The position numbers were made by a program, and so were the translations under genes. From contig CM040092.1 in NCBI GenBank assembly GCA_022496805.1, positions 15,704,113 to 15,768,112 of the forward strand: a stretch of DNA of 64,000 nucleotides. The letters are read 5' to 3'. Within the stretch, counting starts at the first letter, position 1. Every line of letters begins with the position of its first letter. Positions 34,301 to 44,056 of the stretch are shown here, in pieces. This DNA is from Pohlia nutans. Taxonomy: Eukaryota; Streptophyta; Bryopsida; Bryales; Mniaceae. The notes beneath the pieces are model-generated. The model ran no database searches and had not been told where the DNA came from. It saw nothing but the letters and a program-made list of their open reading frames with translations.

Positions 34301-34562
34301 ACAGAAGCAACCACTTTTTGCAAATCACGTTCCATAGAAATGGTTTTCTGACTAGAGTTTTTGGAATGGTGTGCTGCAGGTAGCCAATTTCACGGTGGGA
34401 TTGACGTTCCTGTCCTTGTTGAAGAAGCTGGGGACTGGCAGTCTCTATTCAGGGTTTGCATGCATTTGTCTGGCTGCTGCCCTCTTTGTGAGAAGATATG
34501 TGTTGGAAACCAAAGGTCGGTCACAGGGGGAAATTGAAGCTTTGCTGATGGCAAATATCTAA
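28898..34562 (+). CDS. pGlcT: Plastidic glucose transporter (MFS sugar porter), 13 exons
   Basis: Encodes a 608-residue protein expected to move glucose across the chloroplast inner envelope, for example after starch breakdown. Exons: 28898-29342, 29707-29815, 30185-30252, 30368-30500, 30742-30841, 31161-31273, 31788-31881, 32036-32192, 32549-32695, 32830-32903, 33150-33238, 33566-33680, 34380-34562. All introns are GT-AG and the frame stays open throughout (1827 nt). The Ser/Thr/Arg-rich first ~145 residues look like a transit peptide. Sugar-porter motifs follow: FGYHIG at the first membrane helix, [11 protein letters not shown] (about 226-236), [14 protein letters not shown] (418-424), [18 protein letters not shown] and ETKGRS (591-596). 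TAG at 28889-28891 closes the frame upstream and fixes the start. The Arabidopsis protein is about 546 residues, so the extra length here is in the N-terminal part. The gene looks intact despite the MITE load in its introns. I distinguish it from vacuolar and plasma-membrane relatives by the long N-terminus and the [11 protein letters not shown] and [12 protein letters not shown] segments. Confidence 0.93.
29372..29660 (+). repeat. Minisatellite in intron 1 of the transporter gene
   Basis: About five degenerate, variable-length units containing TTTTGCTTTACGAAAGAAGT, GTGTATGTTGGTACATTGTT and GGAGCAGGGGTTG. Irregular unit length suggests repeated slippage or unequal exchange. Confidence 0.8.
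29869..30089 (-). mobile_element. TTAA MITE family A (A1) in intron 2
   Basis: Starts TTAACCCCTAAAG and reads in reverse orientation through AAATTGGGCCTCATGT, TTGAGTAGGTCCTATGT and ATCGATTGAATTTGACATTT to GAATCCTTGGTTAA. The right terminal repeat is partly lost. Confidence 0.8.
30890..31109 (-). mobile_element. TTAA MITE family A (A2) in intron 5
   Basis: Shares AAATTGGGCCTCGTGTTTTT, TTGAGTAGGTCATATGT, ACCAACACATGCAATGTTCT and CGAATCCTTGGTTCTTTAGG, ending at a TTAA. The left TTAACCC is eroded. Confidence 0.8.
31332..31424. repeat. (TA)n microsatellite in intron 6
   Basis: About 90 bp of TA dinucleotides with two GATA interruptions. Confidence 0.95.
31460..31690 (+). mobile_element. TTAA MITE family A (A3) in intron 6
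   Basis: 231 bp from TTAACCCCTAAAGG to GGTTCTTTAAGGGTTAA, with both terminal repeats present. Good reference copy of the family in forward orientation (ATCATGGTTTTAAAATG, CAATCGATCATATTGTGAAA). Confidence 0.88.
32213..32436 (+). mobile_element. TTAA MITE family A (A4) in intron 8
   Basis: 224 bp from TTAACCCTTAAAAGGACC to GGTTCTTGAGGGGTTAA. It begins only 20 bp after the exon 8 donor site. Confidence 0.88.
33761..33975 (+). mobile_element. TTAA MITE family A (A5) in intron 12
   Basis: Starts TTAAGGGCAAAGGATTCATA (terminal CCC lost) and runs in the family order to CACGAGGCCCAATCTGGGCT. It continues without a gap into A6, in the same orientation. Confidence 0.75.
33976..34182 (+). mobile_element. 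TTAA MITE family A (A6) in intron 12
   Basis: Starts within GAACCAAGGATTCATGATTT and ends CTTCTTGGTTCTTTAGGGG plus TTAA. The head-to-tail arrangement with A5 suggests a tandem duplication or insertion of one copy into the end of the other. Confidence 0.8.
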
Positions 34563-35165
34563 TCTCAGAAAACCTCAATGAAATTGATCATTTGATTCAT
34601 ACCGTGCAGTTATCAGGGTTAATTAGACTCTGAGAGGACTCTGGTTCCATTTGTGGCAAATCTCAAAAGAGGTACCCAAATTGGGAAGAGGCTGGTTACC
34701 AATACCGAGATTGTTGAGATTGTTGAGAATTGTTGAGAATCCAAGCTAGAAACGTTGTACTGTACAGTTAGAAAAATAGTAGTTGTAGCATGGCAAGCCG
34801 TGTTGTGAAGGTTTCACTCACAGCAACGGTGTAATTTTGTAGCTCCTAGGGTTTCTGGGTTGGTGTGATTAAGCTTAGCTTTTTCTATTCTCACAATCAG
34901 AAAGATTTGAGTGTAAATATATGCACTTAAAAATTAGTTTTACCGTGGAAAAAATCTTCATTTTCTCTTGCTTCATGCCTGTGTGTATGATGTGCTTTAT
35001 CTCATCACATTGAACTCCTTCAATGACAAATGCATTTATCATAACTTTTTCACTTTTCTGGTTGTGCTGTTAAGACAGTTTGCATGTAACTTTTTCTTGT
35101 GTTGATTTCCACATGCACCACACGTTTCTGAGCCCCAAAATTTCATTGCACCTAAATGCGACAGT
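34563..35165 (+). other. 3' untranslated and downstream region of the transporter gene
   Basis: No further coding sequence. Contains a short GAGATTGTTGAGA duplication near 34710-34735. No clear AATAAA; AAATATATGCA-type AT-rich stretches near 34915 could serve for 3'-end formation. Confidence 0.4.
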
Positions 35166-35727
35166 TTAACCCCTAAACGTCCCCAAATTCGGCAGTTTTG
35201 CCGAAAGATGCGTGTTATAAAATACAACTGAAAGGGATATTTTGAACCTTGATGTATGAATAAAAGTTCTACATTATAAATTTTAGATCCTATCCATATG
35301 ATTAGATCTGCAATTGCTATCACCAACATTTTTGTATGAAATTTGAAATTTGAAACTTGAAATTCAATTATGAATAAGATATTGACAATCTGTGGGTGAA
35401 ATTTGTTGTGATGGGGGTTGAAATGTAATACTCTAAGTGTAGTGATTTTTGGAGATTTTTTGGTTGCTCCATTTTATGAGTTGAATTTTTTAAAAGCACT
35501 TTTACATTGAAATTTTCGAAATTTTTGGTGAATCACTACAACATGAAATGAGGCATAAAATTTTCACAAATCATCTCCTTTCTAATCGGATCACACCTTC
35601 ATGAAGCTAACTTCCCATAAAATCTATGGTAAAAATCCACATTGCAAAAAGTGCATGACAAATGAGAAAACATGGATGAAATCAGTACATTGTCCAAATA
35701 ATAAACACTCAGGCAGTTAAGGGTTAA
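35166..35727 (+). mobile_element. TTAA MITE family B (B1)
   Basis: 562 bp from TTAACCCCTAAACGTCC to GGCAGTTAAGGGTTAA. The same ~560 bp interior occurs inverted at 59530-60106 (TCAATTATGAATAAGATATT, TGTAATACTCTAAGTGTAGT, CATCTCCTTTCTAATCGGAT). Non-coding. Confidence 0.85.
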
Positions 35728-35897
35728 TTTTATGACTTTTTTTTTCAAGAGTACATTTAGACTAAAATCTTCAATTTTTTTGGTGAATCACGGCATAAAT
35801 TTTCACAAGTCAAGCACCGTTGTATTACCAATAGTCATTTTGTGGCAAATCGATCAATTAGAATTATGTGAAAATTCTTTAACTTGAAGCAAATGTC

Positions 35898-36126
35898 TAC
35901 ATTGATTATCCCATTTAGTGAGAAGGGGGGGGGGGGGGGGGGGTAATAGTGTGTGTTGGAAATTAGTGAAGGTGATACTAAATATCATTATGATGTAAAA
36001 TTAGCGTGATATGAAGGTTTCACACTACTCAGTAAAAATTTCAGCCCTCACTAATTTTGAGATTTGGCAAAAGAGTACATGGCTTGGGAATGAGTATCAC
36101 ATGCACTAAATGGAATAACTAGTGTA
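35898..36126 (+). mobile_element. MITE family M, copy 2, with poly-G tract
   Basis: Starts TACATTGATTATCCCATT and ends GGAATAACTAGTGTA, with the same interior as 26798-27017 and a G-run of about 20 at 35926-35943. Confidence 0.75.
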
Positions 36127-37636
36127 GTAGACTTCCCCGTTTGTCATACAAGTATATTCTTAAAACATTCTAGAATATATTTGGATATTTGGAAATATTT
36201 CATCAAAGTTGTTAATTTATTTGACACTCATCAAATTAGATAATCGACGTTAGATGTTTACGCTTAATATGACGTCAAGTTAGAAAAAGTGTTGCACAAT
36301 TTTGACTTCTTCAAAGCAACGTTGTCATGTCTAACTTAGACACCTATTCTTGCTAGGAGACTCATACTAAACAAAGAAAAAATCTTATAATACGCACTGT
36401 AGGTTATGGCCTTCACAACAGTAATGTTAACTCATTAATGCATTGATGATTCTTTGCATGGCTTGAGCATTTGCATGATAAATGCTCCCCGCCTTCCATC
36501 CTTACAATTGTGTGTGGACACTCATGCTAAAACTATAACAACCCTTAAGTGCCTCAATTACCACGGGTTCCTATGCATCTGTAATTTGGATGAAGCTTCT
36601 TCAGAGTAAATAGAACCCTCGGGGGGTGCACTCTTTATTAAACCTTGGAATCACGTGTGTTTATGACCCCCTTTAAAATATCCCATATATAATTAGAATA
36701 ATTTATATTTGTTCATGTATATATATATAGCCCTATTTTCAGCCCTAATATGCTTCTTGTATGTTGTGCTCAAATTAATCCCCATGTTTTGCACTCATGT
36801 GATTCTTTACATACATAAAAGAGTGCACCTCCCGAGATGGAGCCAAAAGGTAGCTTTAACTTCGATGGAGCTTCTTCATAGTAGATGGAACCAAAAGGCA
36901 ACCCCAACGATGGCTACTGAATGTTATGAACTACACAACTGGCAAGGGACGGCATTCTCAAGTCGGTTATAGGACATAAGCTCTGACATAGAATTAACAC
37001 TTTTTGAACCAAAATAGTAAGAAGTGTGATGCAAACTTGCATGGAGAGAAGTGGGAATCAAAAAAGAAGTCAAGAAGTTTAGAAAATAAACCTTGAGAGT
37101 GTAGCCACTGTTTGATATAGTGACACATGTGTCACATTTTATAAAGTAGGTTATGGACTACATAACCGACGAGGTACGGGAGTTGGCACATTTTGAACTA
37201 CTATAGAAAGAAAGCTAGTCCTCCAACACTTGCATGGAGTGAACTTGTACTCAAAGAAGAAGGCACAAAGTTATGAAAAATAACCTATGAGTGATTAGCC
37301 AACCATGTTGTGCACTACAAGGAGAAGGCATCGCTTTTCATTTGGTAGGTGAGTCAAATAGCGCCACTTCGCACTCACTGTCCAGGTTTTCAAGACTTGG
37401 TGAGTGCAATTCGTCACGTGTACAGTGAACTCTGACACTGTTTTGAGTGAGAAGGGACGCCTTTGCTAGTAGTGGTGCTACCTCGGAGAAGCTCACCATG
37501 GAGTTATAAACTCACCATAGGTTATAAATTCACATGGTTCACCTCACATGACTTCTTCAGTTGACCTCACTTCAATTCTCCGTGGAAATGTGCACCATTT
37601 CACAAATTGTAATACCACTTTTCCCCTCCTACTTCG
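36127..37636. other. Intergenic with a ~190 bp tandem duplication, no gene supported
   Basis: 36965-37115 and 37150-37310 are diverged copies (shared order: GGTTAT.GGAC, ACTTGCATGGAG.GAA, TCAAARAAGAAG, AAAATAA.CCT.TGAG, TAGCCA). The 87-codon frame at 36709-36972 shows no motif. Confidence 0.5.
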
Positions 37637-37795
37637 ATGGACAATTTCTCAAACGCATGGAAGTTGGACCTAAAGACCCCCAAGACCCCCAAGACCCCCA
37701 AGACCCCCAAGACGGTTTTGATGACACCTTGTTTTGATGACACTTTGTTTGATAACTTAGTTTTTGCTCAAGGATTCCCCGAGACCCAGCTATGA
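37637..37795 (+). CDS. Small open frame with Lys-Thr-Pro repeat, possibly a uORF or part of the next frame
   Basis: 52 codons from ATG 37637. A 9 bp unit (AAGACCCCC) is repeated four times plus a partial fifth and encodes KTP repeats, followed by CFDDTLFDNLVFAQGFPETQ. Its TGA overlaps the ATG of the following frame by four bases (ATGA). In a plant this is either a uORF or a sign that one frameshift split a single protein. No family recognised. Confidence 0.4.
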   Translation: MDNFSNAWKLDLKTPKTPKTPKTPKTVLMTPCFDDTLFDNLVFAQGFPETQL

Positions 37796-38229
37796 AGAGG
37801 AAGGATTCGAGCTCGGAGGCGGAGCCAATTCGGCAAGCCATGGATGATGAAGCAGGTGGCAGCGGAGGCCCCGTGCGCACATTCAAGGGAAGACCCAAGC
37901 GGCATTGCATTGCAAAGGAGGACCACAAGATCGCCAAGTTGAGAGAGCTGACCATGCGGGCGCAAGTTGCCATCACTCTGGCGAGGACCGCTGCTATAAT
38001 CCGCGAGGCTGAGATTCTAGAGGAGCAGAATATGCGCATGTTGTTTACCCCACCTGGCAAGGATCTCACACCTGACGCGATGGAGTGGCTGCGACTACGG
38101 AGGCTGCTGGAACTCAAAAATTTGAAGAAACAAACCGAGGCGCCTGAATCGACTGAGTGGATGCAACTACGGAGGCTGCAGGAGCTTGCAAAATTGAAGA
38201 AAAAACTTGAGGCAGCACTGGCGTCGTGA
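37792..38229 (+). CDS. Hypothetical protein, charged, with a duplicated Leu/Arg-rich helix
   Basis: 145 codons with coding-like composition. The start is Ser/Glu-rich (MKRKDSSSEAEPIRQ), then a basic FKGRPKRH patch, then a long predicted helix. Near the end a ~26-residue unit is repeated (EWLRLRRLLELKNLKK and EWMQLRRLQELAKLKK). The helix resembles the C-terminal part of the NAM-associated or Myb-like proteins encoded by plant PIF/Harbinger elements. That is a weak resemblance only. No intron is needed. It may be a young gene or a transposon accessory frame. Confidence 0.45.
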   Translation: MKRKDSSSEAEPIRQAMDDEAGGSGGPVRTFKGRPKRHCIAKEDHKIAKLRELTMRAQVAITLARTAAIIREAEILEEQNMRMLFTPPGKDLTPDAMEWLRLRRLLELKNLKKQTEAPESTEWMQLRRLQELAKLKKKLEAALAS

Positions 38230-38611
38230 GAATTAGGTTTTGTTGCATGCTGTGCAGAATTTTCTCCCATCAACCAATCGCACTTAGTTGCATTGTTAGT
38301 TTTCGTTGCAATTGCCTCACTGATGATGGATGTTCAATCAATGCAGCGCCATGCATCTAAGTTATTAGTCTCTTCAGGAGTGAGCTTCATTCGATCCAAC
38401 TAATTGCCTTGCTCGTTTTTGCAATCACCTCTCTCTCCCTCGATCGTGCATGTTTCAATTAGTCCCGTGACTGTGTGTTTTGCGGGAAGACGTTCAATTC
38501 AGGTGCAGCGAAGCCAGTGTGATAGGATTTGTCTTGAGGTAGGGTATCGTAAATGCAATTAGGCACACTGTACCGATGAGAGAACTAGCATCAATCCATT
38601 GCAAATTGGAC
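38230..38611. other. Intergenic, no gene seen
   Basis: Probable 3' region of the preceding frame. No motif noted. Confidence 0.35.
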
Positions 38612-38647
38612 AACGTTTAGGGTTTAGGGTATTAGGGTTTAGGGTTT
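38612..38647 (+). repeat. Interstitial telomere-type repeat
   Basis: Four TTTAGGG units with one shortened ATTAGGG in the middle, matching the plant telomere heptamer. Confidence 0.9.
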
Positions 38648-39566
38648 GGCGCTTACAAGTGCCAGTGGAGCTTGTTAAGGAGACCAAAAAAGAGAGAGAG
38701 AAGGAGAAAGAATGTTGGAAAGAAGCGATTTTCCTGCTTTCTGTGACAATCCTCTTGCGAAATTGGTGTGGTGGTTGGAATTTGTGCATTGGAAGGAGAA
38801 GACTTGATGGCCTTCTTGCAACATTTGGTACAATTCCTTTGCATTTCGGAGTTGATTGCTTAGTAATTTGTTTGCAGTGTTTCTTTTTTGCTGTGGGATT
38901 GATGGTTGTGGTGGGAATCTGCTGGAGTAGAAGCAAACATGTACAGTCGGGTACAACATGCTTACAAATTTTTTCGGAAGCATTGAAAGGAGGTAGATCC
39001 TATATCAAGTGGCCGCATTGATTCTGAAGATTGTAAATATGGTAAGAAAAAATTCCTACCAGTAGAGGACTAGAGTAGGAATGTCCCTTTCAATTTGTAG
39101 GTCCATGGGTGTCATATCGAGCACATTACAATTTAGGGAAGGGACTCTGTTTTTATGAGGGAGGAGTCAAAAATTTGTAAGCAACTTGTACCCGATTGTA
39201 CATGACCTTATGCAATGCAATGGGGGTGTCTTTGGAGTTCAAGCATGCTTGCATAAAGGTATGTTTGCACTTGCTATTAGGAGTGGTGATTCTAGTAGTG
39301 AATGTACTGCAAAGGTGTACCTCATTTCATTCCTAAGACTCTTACTATCATCGCTCTTCCCACCAAGTGCAAACATACCTACTCAGTATCTATTAAACGA
39401 ATAAATGCCTGCACAATTCACCTAGTTTCTAAGCATTGCATGCACTTAGTTGAACCTACAAATGCTTGTACTTGGGGTCATCGACGTTTACACTGCCCAT
39501 TTGCACAGAAATGGTTGAATGAGCATGAAATTTTGAATTCAACATTGCAACTTCATGAACAACATA
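38648..39566. other. Intergenic, no gene supported
   Basis: Overlapping frames at 38599-39021 (plus) and 38559-38983 (minus) show no domain. Confidence 0.4.
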
Positions 39567-41155
39567 TACTGACTCAAAATACTAAGTCAATGTTTCAATT
39601 AGTTTCATTAAATCTACAATGCCATGAGAACAAATGAACAAATTGAAAAACTTTGTATACAAAAGTTGTAAAGCATAAAGTAATAAACAACATCTAAGTG
39701 AAAAAACACAAATTAAATTGATAGATTCCAAGATATGGAATTTGGAATTTAAATATATACATTGACTCGGTTTTTTTAGCACCTTTTAGAATACACCCAA
39801 AAATTTGTCCAACTTCCTTTTGATTCCAAAACAGTTGCAATTCGAGCAGGCATGCTAGCATACAACTTCCTACACTCATCTACACTGATAGAAGCATAAA
39901 CCTCTTCAATACGAGTCCACGATTCATGAAGATTCCTTGGAGCAGTGGGATAATAATTCAATCTTCGTTTCACAGAAGCCCACACATGTTCAATGGAATT
40001 CAGGTCGGGAGACTGAGCAAGCCACTTCATAACATGATATGGTTGCTCCCAAAACCATTCTTGAACAATCTTAGCCGTGTGCACAAGAGCATTGTCTTGT
40101 TGAAAAATAACTTCATCGAGATCAAAGTCAAAATCTACCAATGTAGTATATAATTCCTCCTGTAACAGCTCAAGATAATTTATAGCATTCATCCTCATCT
40201 ATCTTGTACACATTACCTACTCCTCTTGAAATTAAACAACCCCAAAATATGACTCAACCTCCTCCATGTTTCACAGTTTGTTTGACAGCATGACTTGGAA
40301 GGTTCTTTTTATCACGAATCCAACACCAAGTTCTTCCATCGGAATTAAAACGATTGACTCTTGTCTCATCACTAAAAACGACCCTCTCCCAATCATTAAC
40401 TGTCCAATACTTGTGTGTTTCAGCAAAAGCCAATCTATCTTTCGCATTCTTGGCAGACAAAGCTGGCTTGGAAACCTTCTTTGTTGCCCCTAAACTTGAG
40501 TCTCTCAAGGCATTTCTCACTATTTCAACACAAACATCCACTCTTGTCTCAGTCTTAAGTGTTCTCGTTGCTTGAACTGCATTCTCCAACCTACCTACAG
40601 TCATTGAATGTACAACAAATCTCTTCTCATAAGTGTTGAGAGCCTTTGGACGCCCTCCTTTTGACATGTCAATGTTCTCAAAGCATTTCTCCTAAATCCT
40701 ATTCACCGTAGACTGCGACAATCCCACCGCTTGTGCTACTTTTCTACTGCTGAAATTCTTGTGCAAAAACGCAACTTCATTCAACTCTTTTTTGTTTGAA
40801 ATTGGCCTCATTGTGCCTCACAACTTCTCTAAACACACTAGAAACCTTGTACGCACTCAGATGAATACCACTCACAAAAAAATTCATTGAAAACTGATCA
40901 AAATTGACAAAGTTTCACTCATCACAAGTTGCTTCAAAATTGCTCAAAAAACTGAGTCTATGAAGGCTGCCTCTCTTCCTGCTCTCTCTCTCTAATTCGA
41001 CCACCTGTAGTGAGATTAGGGTTATGTGGCATGAATCTACATAAAAATATCTTCAAATTATCACAGCTTCTAAAAATTAAATAGCTTCTAGAATGCCAGA
41101 TGTTGCTCTCTAAAGTTGACAAACTGAAACATTGACTTAGTATTTTCAGTCAGTG
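39567..41155 (-). mobile_element. Tc1-like DNA transposon, decayed
   Basis: 1589 bp between TA dinucleotides. The left end TACTGACTCAAAATACTAAG and the reverse complement of the right end CACTGACTGAAAATACTAAG continue as GTCAATGTTTCA, giving an inverted repeat of about 40 bp. The minus strand encodes one Tc1-type transposase with disabling mutations. Confidence 0.88.
39776..40811 (-). pseudogene. Tc1-like (DD34E) transposase pseudogene
   Basis: Reads on the minus strand from ATG 40811 (helix-turn-helix RKVAQAVGLSQSTVNRI) through a second DNA-binding part with a GRPK motif. The catalytic domain follows: VVFSDET (first Asp), IFQQDNALVHTA (second Asp) and SPDLNSIEHVW (Glu), with 34 residues between the second Asp and the Glu, typical of Tc1 and unlike the DD39D of usual plant mariners. 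TAG at 40692-40694, TGA at 40254-40256 and a frameshift near 40195 break it. The span, about 345 codons, equals a full transposase. Confidence 0.88.
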
Positions 41156-41324
41156 TATGTGCAAAAGCACTTTCTGCCCCTTTCTCTTCAAGCATCAGAC
41201 ACAAAGTGTCCCTACCAGGGTTCCAGGGAACAAGGTGTGTGGTTTTCACAGAGTCTTGAAATGTTACCATAACAATACAATAAAATTTTAAGTTTTTGTT
41301 GCTGCCAAATGGGCAAATGTCGTA

Positions 41325-41533
41325 TTAACCTCTAAAGAATCAAGAAGCCAAATTGAGTCTCATGTTTTTCTTTAAACAATTTTTATTTTTCCAATTTAAA
41401 AAAAAAATTGACCAACACATCCAATGTTCTTTATTGATTATGGTGATATAAAATTTGACCCCATCTAAATTTGTGTTTTTCCCAATACGGTCATTTTAAA
41501 ACCATGACTCCTTGGTGTTTTAGGTAGGGGTTA
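41325..41533 (-). mobile_element. TTAA MITE family A (A7)
   Basis: Starts TTAACCTCTAAAGAATC and reads in reverse family order (ACCAACACATCCAATGTTCT, GGTGATATAAAATTTG) to CTCCTTGGTGTTTTAGGTAG and GGGTTAG. The right TTAA is mutated to TTAG. Confidence 0.8.
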
Positions 41534-41784
41534 GTTTTGTAGCTACAGGTAAGCTAGCTGATATTTGAAAATAATTCCTGTCTTTGGATGGTTTTTTTAC
41601 CAGAAGCAACCATTGATTGCTCTTGTCATGAATTTTTTGTATTATTGATCACTTTGTCTTGGAAGGAGTCACTTTGGCATTTACATACAACATAGTAGTT
41701 TTCATGGTCTTTTAATGGAATAGAGGGAGTATTTGCTAGTAATGGAAATAAAGATGCCAATGATACTATTGATATTTTTAAAAG

Positions 41785-41897
41785 GCACAGACTAGATCCT
41801 CAAAAAAAGACTCAAAATTGTTGAAAAAATATGAAGCCGGATTTGGGCTTATTGAGATGATGTTGGATTTGGGCTTATTGGTTCTTGAGGGGTCAAA
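41785..41897 (+). mobile_element. MITE family A fragment (A8)
   Basis: 3' part only: ACTCAAAATTGTTGAAAAAA, ATTTGGGCTTATTG (duplicated) and GGTTCTTGAGGGGTCAA. Confidence 0.6.
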
Positions 41898-43899
41898 TGA
41901 CCATCTATGAATCCAAATTGTATATTCTTTCTCTATCCATCTAAAGTGTCATATAAGTTGTCAAATTTGGATTGCTATCTAAATTAGATGCTTCTATCTT
42001 ACAACACTGAGCAAAACCTATGTAAAGGGATACTCTACCACTGACTTCAAAATAACGGATATTTATACTAAAACAAATAGATATTCATATACTCACAAGG
42101 TATGATGTAAAGTCATATTCATATTTATACAAGGCAATAACGTACAACGATACTCCATTGTACTGCAAGGTGAAATCTATTTGTTTGAATGGATTTCATC
42201 CTGGAGTACATTGGAATACCAATGTATCTTGTGACCTTGAGTTTATATTCATACATTTAAGTGTATATAGTTTTAAAAGTTATATAATTCATCTCATCCT
42301 AGTCGGTAGGTTCCACTATAAAGTCTTATACAAATTCCAAATTGCGTTTAGATTTCAATTTTTGTTTCCCAAATAGTCTTCATTGTTGAAACATAGATCT
42401 TAAACTTTGATGTTACTATTTTCACATCTCTCTCAAGGCACCTTTTCAGTTTGAGTGTACCTCACCATCGGGAAAAGGTCCCTTGTCAAGTTCACATGAC
42501 AATAGTTATATGAAATTCAAAACTGCCCTTGATATCAACCCCTATTGTAAACTTCCTTGGTTGTTTGGAGTAAAAGTTTGTAATAAAAGCCATTGTCAAA
42601 GAATGGTGATAACAGAGAAGTAACCGTAAGATCTTGAAGTCATTTTTATGGGATACTTCAAAATCTTTCAATACAATGCTCGAAAACATCTTTGAGATTA
42701 TAACCATCAAGCATGAAAGTTGTTTTTTTTTCATTGTATTTCTAAGGGTGTTTCCTACGTTCAAAAATTTGCCAAAACCTTCATTAATTTGCGTAATTTG
42801 AGATGTAGTTGTAAACTAAGTTGACCTCACATGAGCCAATGTAGGTGCAAAAATGAGAGAAAAGGTATCAAACCATGAGAATTCTTGCAATTGCAATCCC
42901 TTCAAGAATAATGCAAATCCAGTGACATTCATCCAGAAGGTCTGAAAAGTGGCCAACACTCGCTGTGAAAACGAACCCCCAACTAACCCCACCGGCCTCC
43001 CACACAACTTTGGACGGTTTAGGACGGTTTTCCATTGGGGACCTGAAGGTTCATAACAGAAACTTTGACTCATGGGAATTTTCCACGCTCGCACCTTCCG
43101 ATGCTTTCCATGCTTCCATTTGGATCTAACATGAAACGTTTGCCTACATTGAGAATGTTCATTCATCTCTTCGCCATGTATCACTTCGACATGGAACTCT
43201 CCACGTGTCACATTTTGTAAGCCCATACCGATGACCTTCCGATCTACATTTCAAGTTTGGTTAATCAAGATAGCCGAACCCTAGCTGAACCTTCCTAATT
43301 TTGGATTTGGCACAAATGGAAAGGATTGGAGCGTCCAATTTTAGAAGGTGCAGATGCTCAATGGAAAGCCACCCTTAGAATGTTGCAACCCTGTATGTGC
43401 CTATGTGGTAGCCTAGTACCGAGGGTCAGACATCCTCGTGTCGAAATTAAATTGGCACATTATAATTTGAGAGGTACACGTCACCCTAAACCAATCACAA
43501 GATGACACATGACAGTTTTGAAAAATAAGTAAGTAATTTATATCGAATTTGACTACGATGTAGCATACTGTTTCCACGCAACTTCATGCATAACCTACAG
43601 TAATCTCTTATATTAAGTACACAGCATCACGATACCATGTCACTACCTGCTTGGTATCCGTCACGATACCATGTCACGAAATCATCCATATTTCACATCC
43701 ATGCCTTTCATCCAATTTTTCATCAAGTTCTCAAATTGTTCTCCACAGTTCCCATGATGTTCCCAAAAGCTTGGCATCACATTTCCTAGCGTCCCCTTCA
43801 TGTTCCTTAGTGTTCCCTAATGTTTCCTAATGTTTCCAAGTTCTCTTTATGTTCCCAAAGTTCCCATGTTCGTTTTGTGTTGCTAGTAACATAACAAAC
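41898..43899. other. Intergenic, no gene supported
   Basis: A 136-codon minus frame at 42816-43226 lies in a GC-richer patch but has no recognisable motif. 43748-43870 is a loose TGTTCCC/TAATGTTTCC repeat. A possible Stowaway end (AATAGAGGGAGTATTT) lies just before this stretch at 41711-41732. Confidence 0.4.
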
Positions 43900-44056
43900 G
43901 GCTAGTCGCGGAGTCTCTGCCTTAGTATTTACCCCAGATTACTTTTACAGCTTCTTTTTACTTTTTACTGTACATGCACGTAACTCCTGGCAACTCCTCA
44001 ATAACGAAGCGTTTCCGTAGTCTCTCCCCTGGTGGGGCAGAGACAATAAAAACGTT
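43900..44056 (+). mobile_element. MITE-like element, family O, copy 3
   Basis: Starts GGCTAGTCGCGGAGTCTCTG and ends with the hairpin GTCTCTCCCC-TGGT-GGGGCAGAGAC. Solo copy of the unit found as an inverted pair at 511-1163. Confidence 0.6.

Noticed and set aside
37629..38273. 214-codon minus-strand frame
   Set aside because: It lies opposite the 145-codon plus frame, which has the more plausible composition and repeat structure; the Ser/Phe-rich minus translation is a typical shadow.
38599..39021. 140-codon plus frame starting in the telomere repeat
   Set aside because: The start is made of telomere repeat translation and no motif follows.
42816..43226. 136-codon minus frame; also a TTCCATTGGGGACCTGAAGG phrase shared with 4190-4210
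   Set aside because: No domain; the shared phrase is short and the surrounding sequences do not align.
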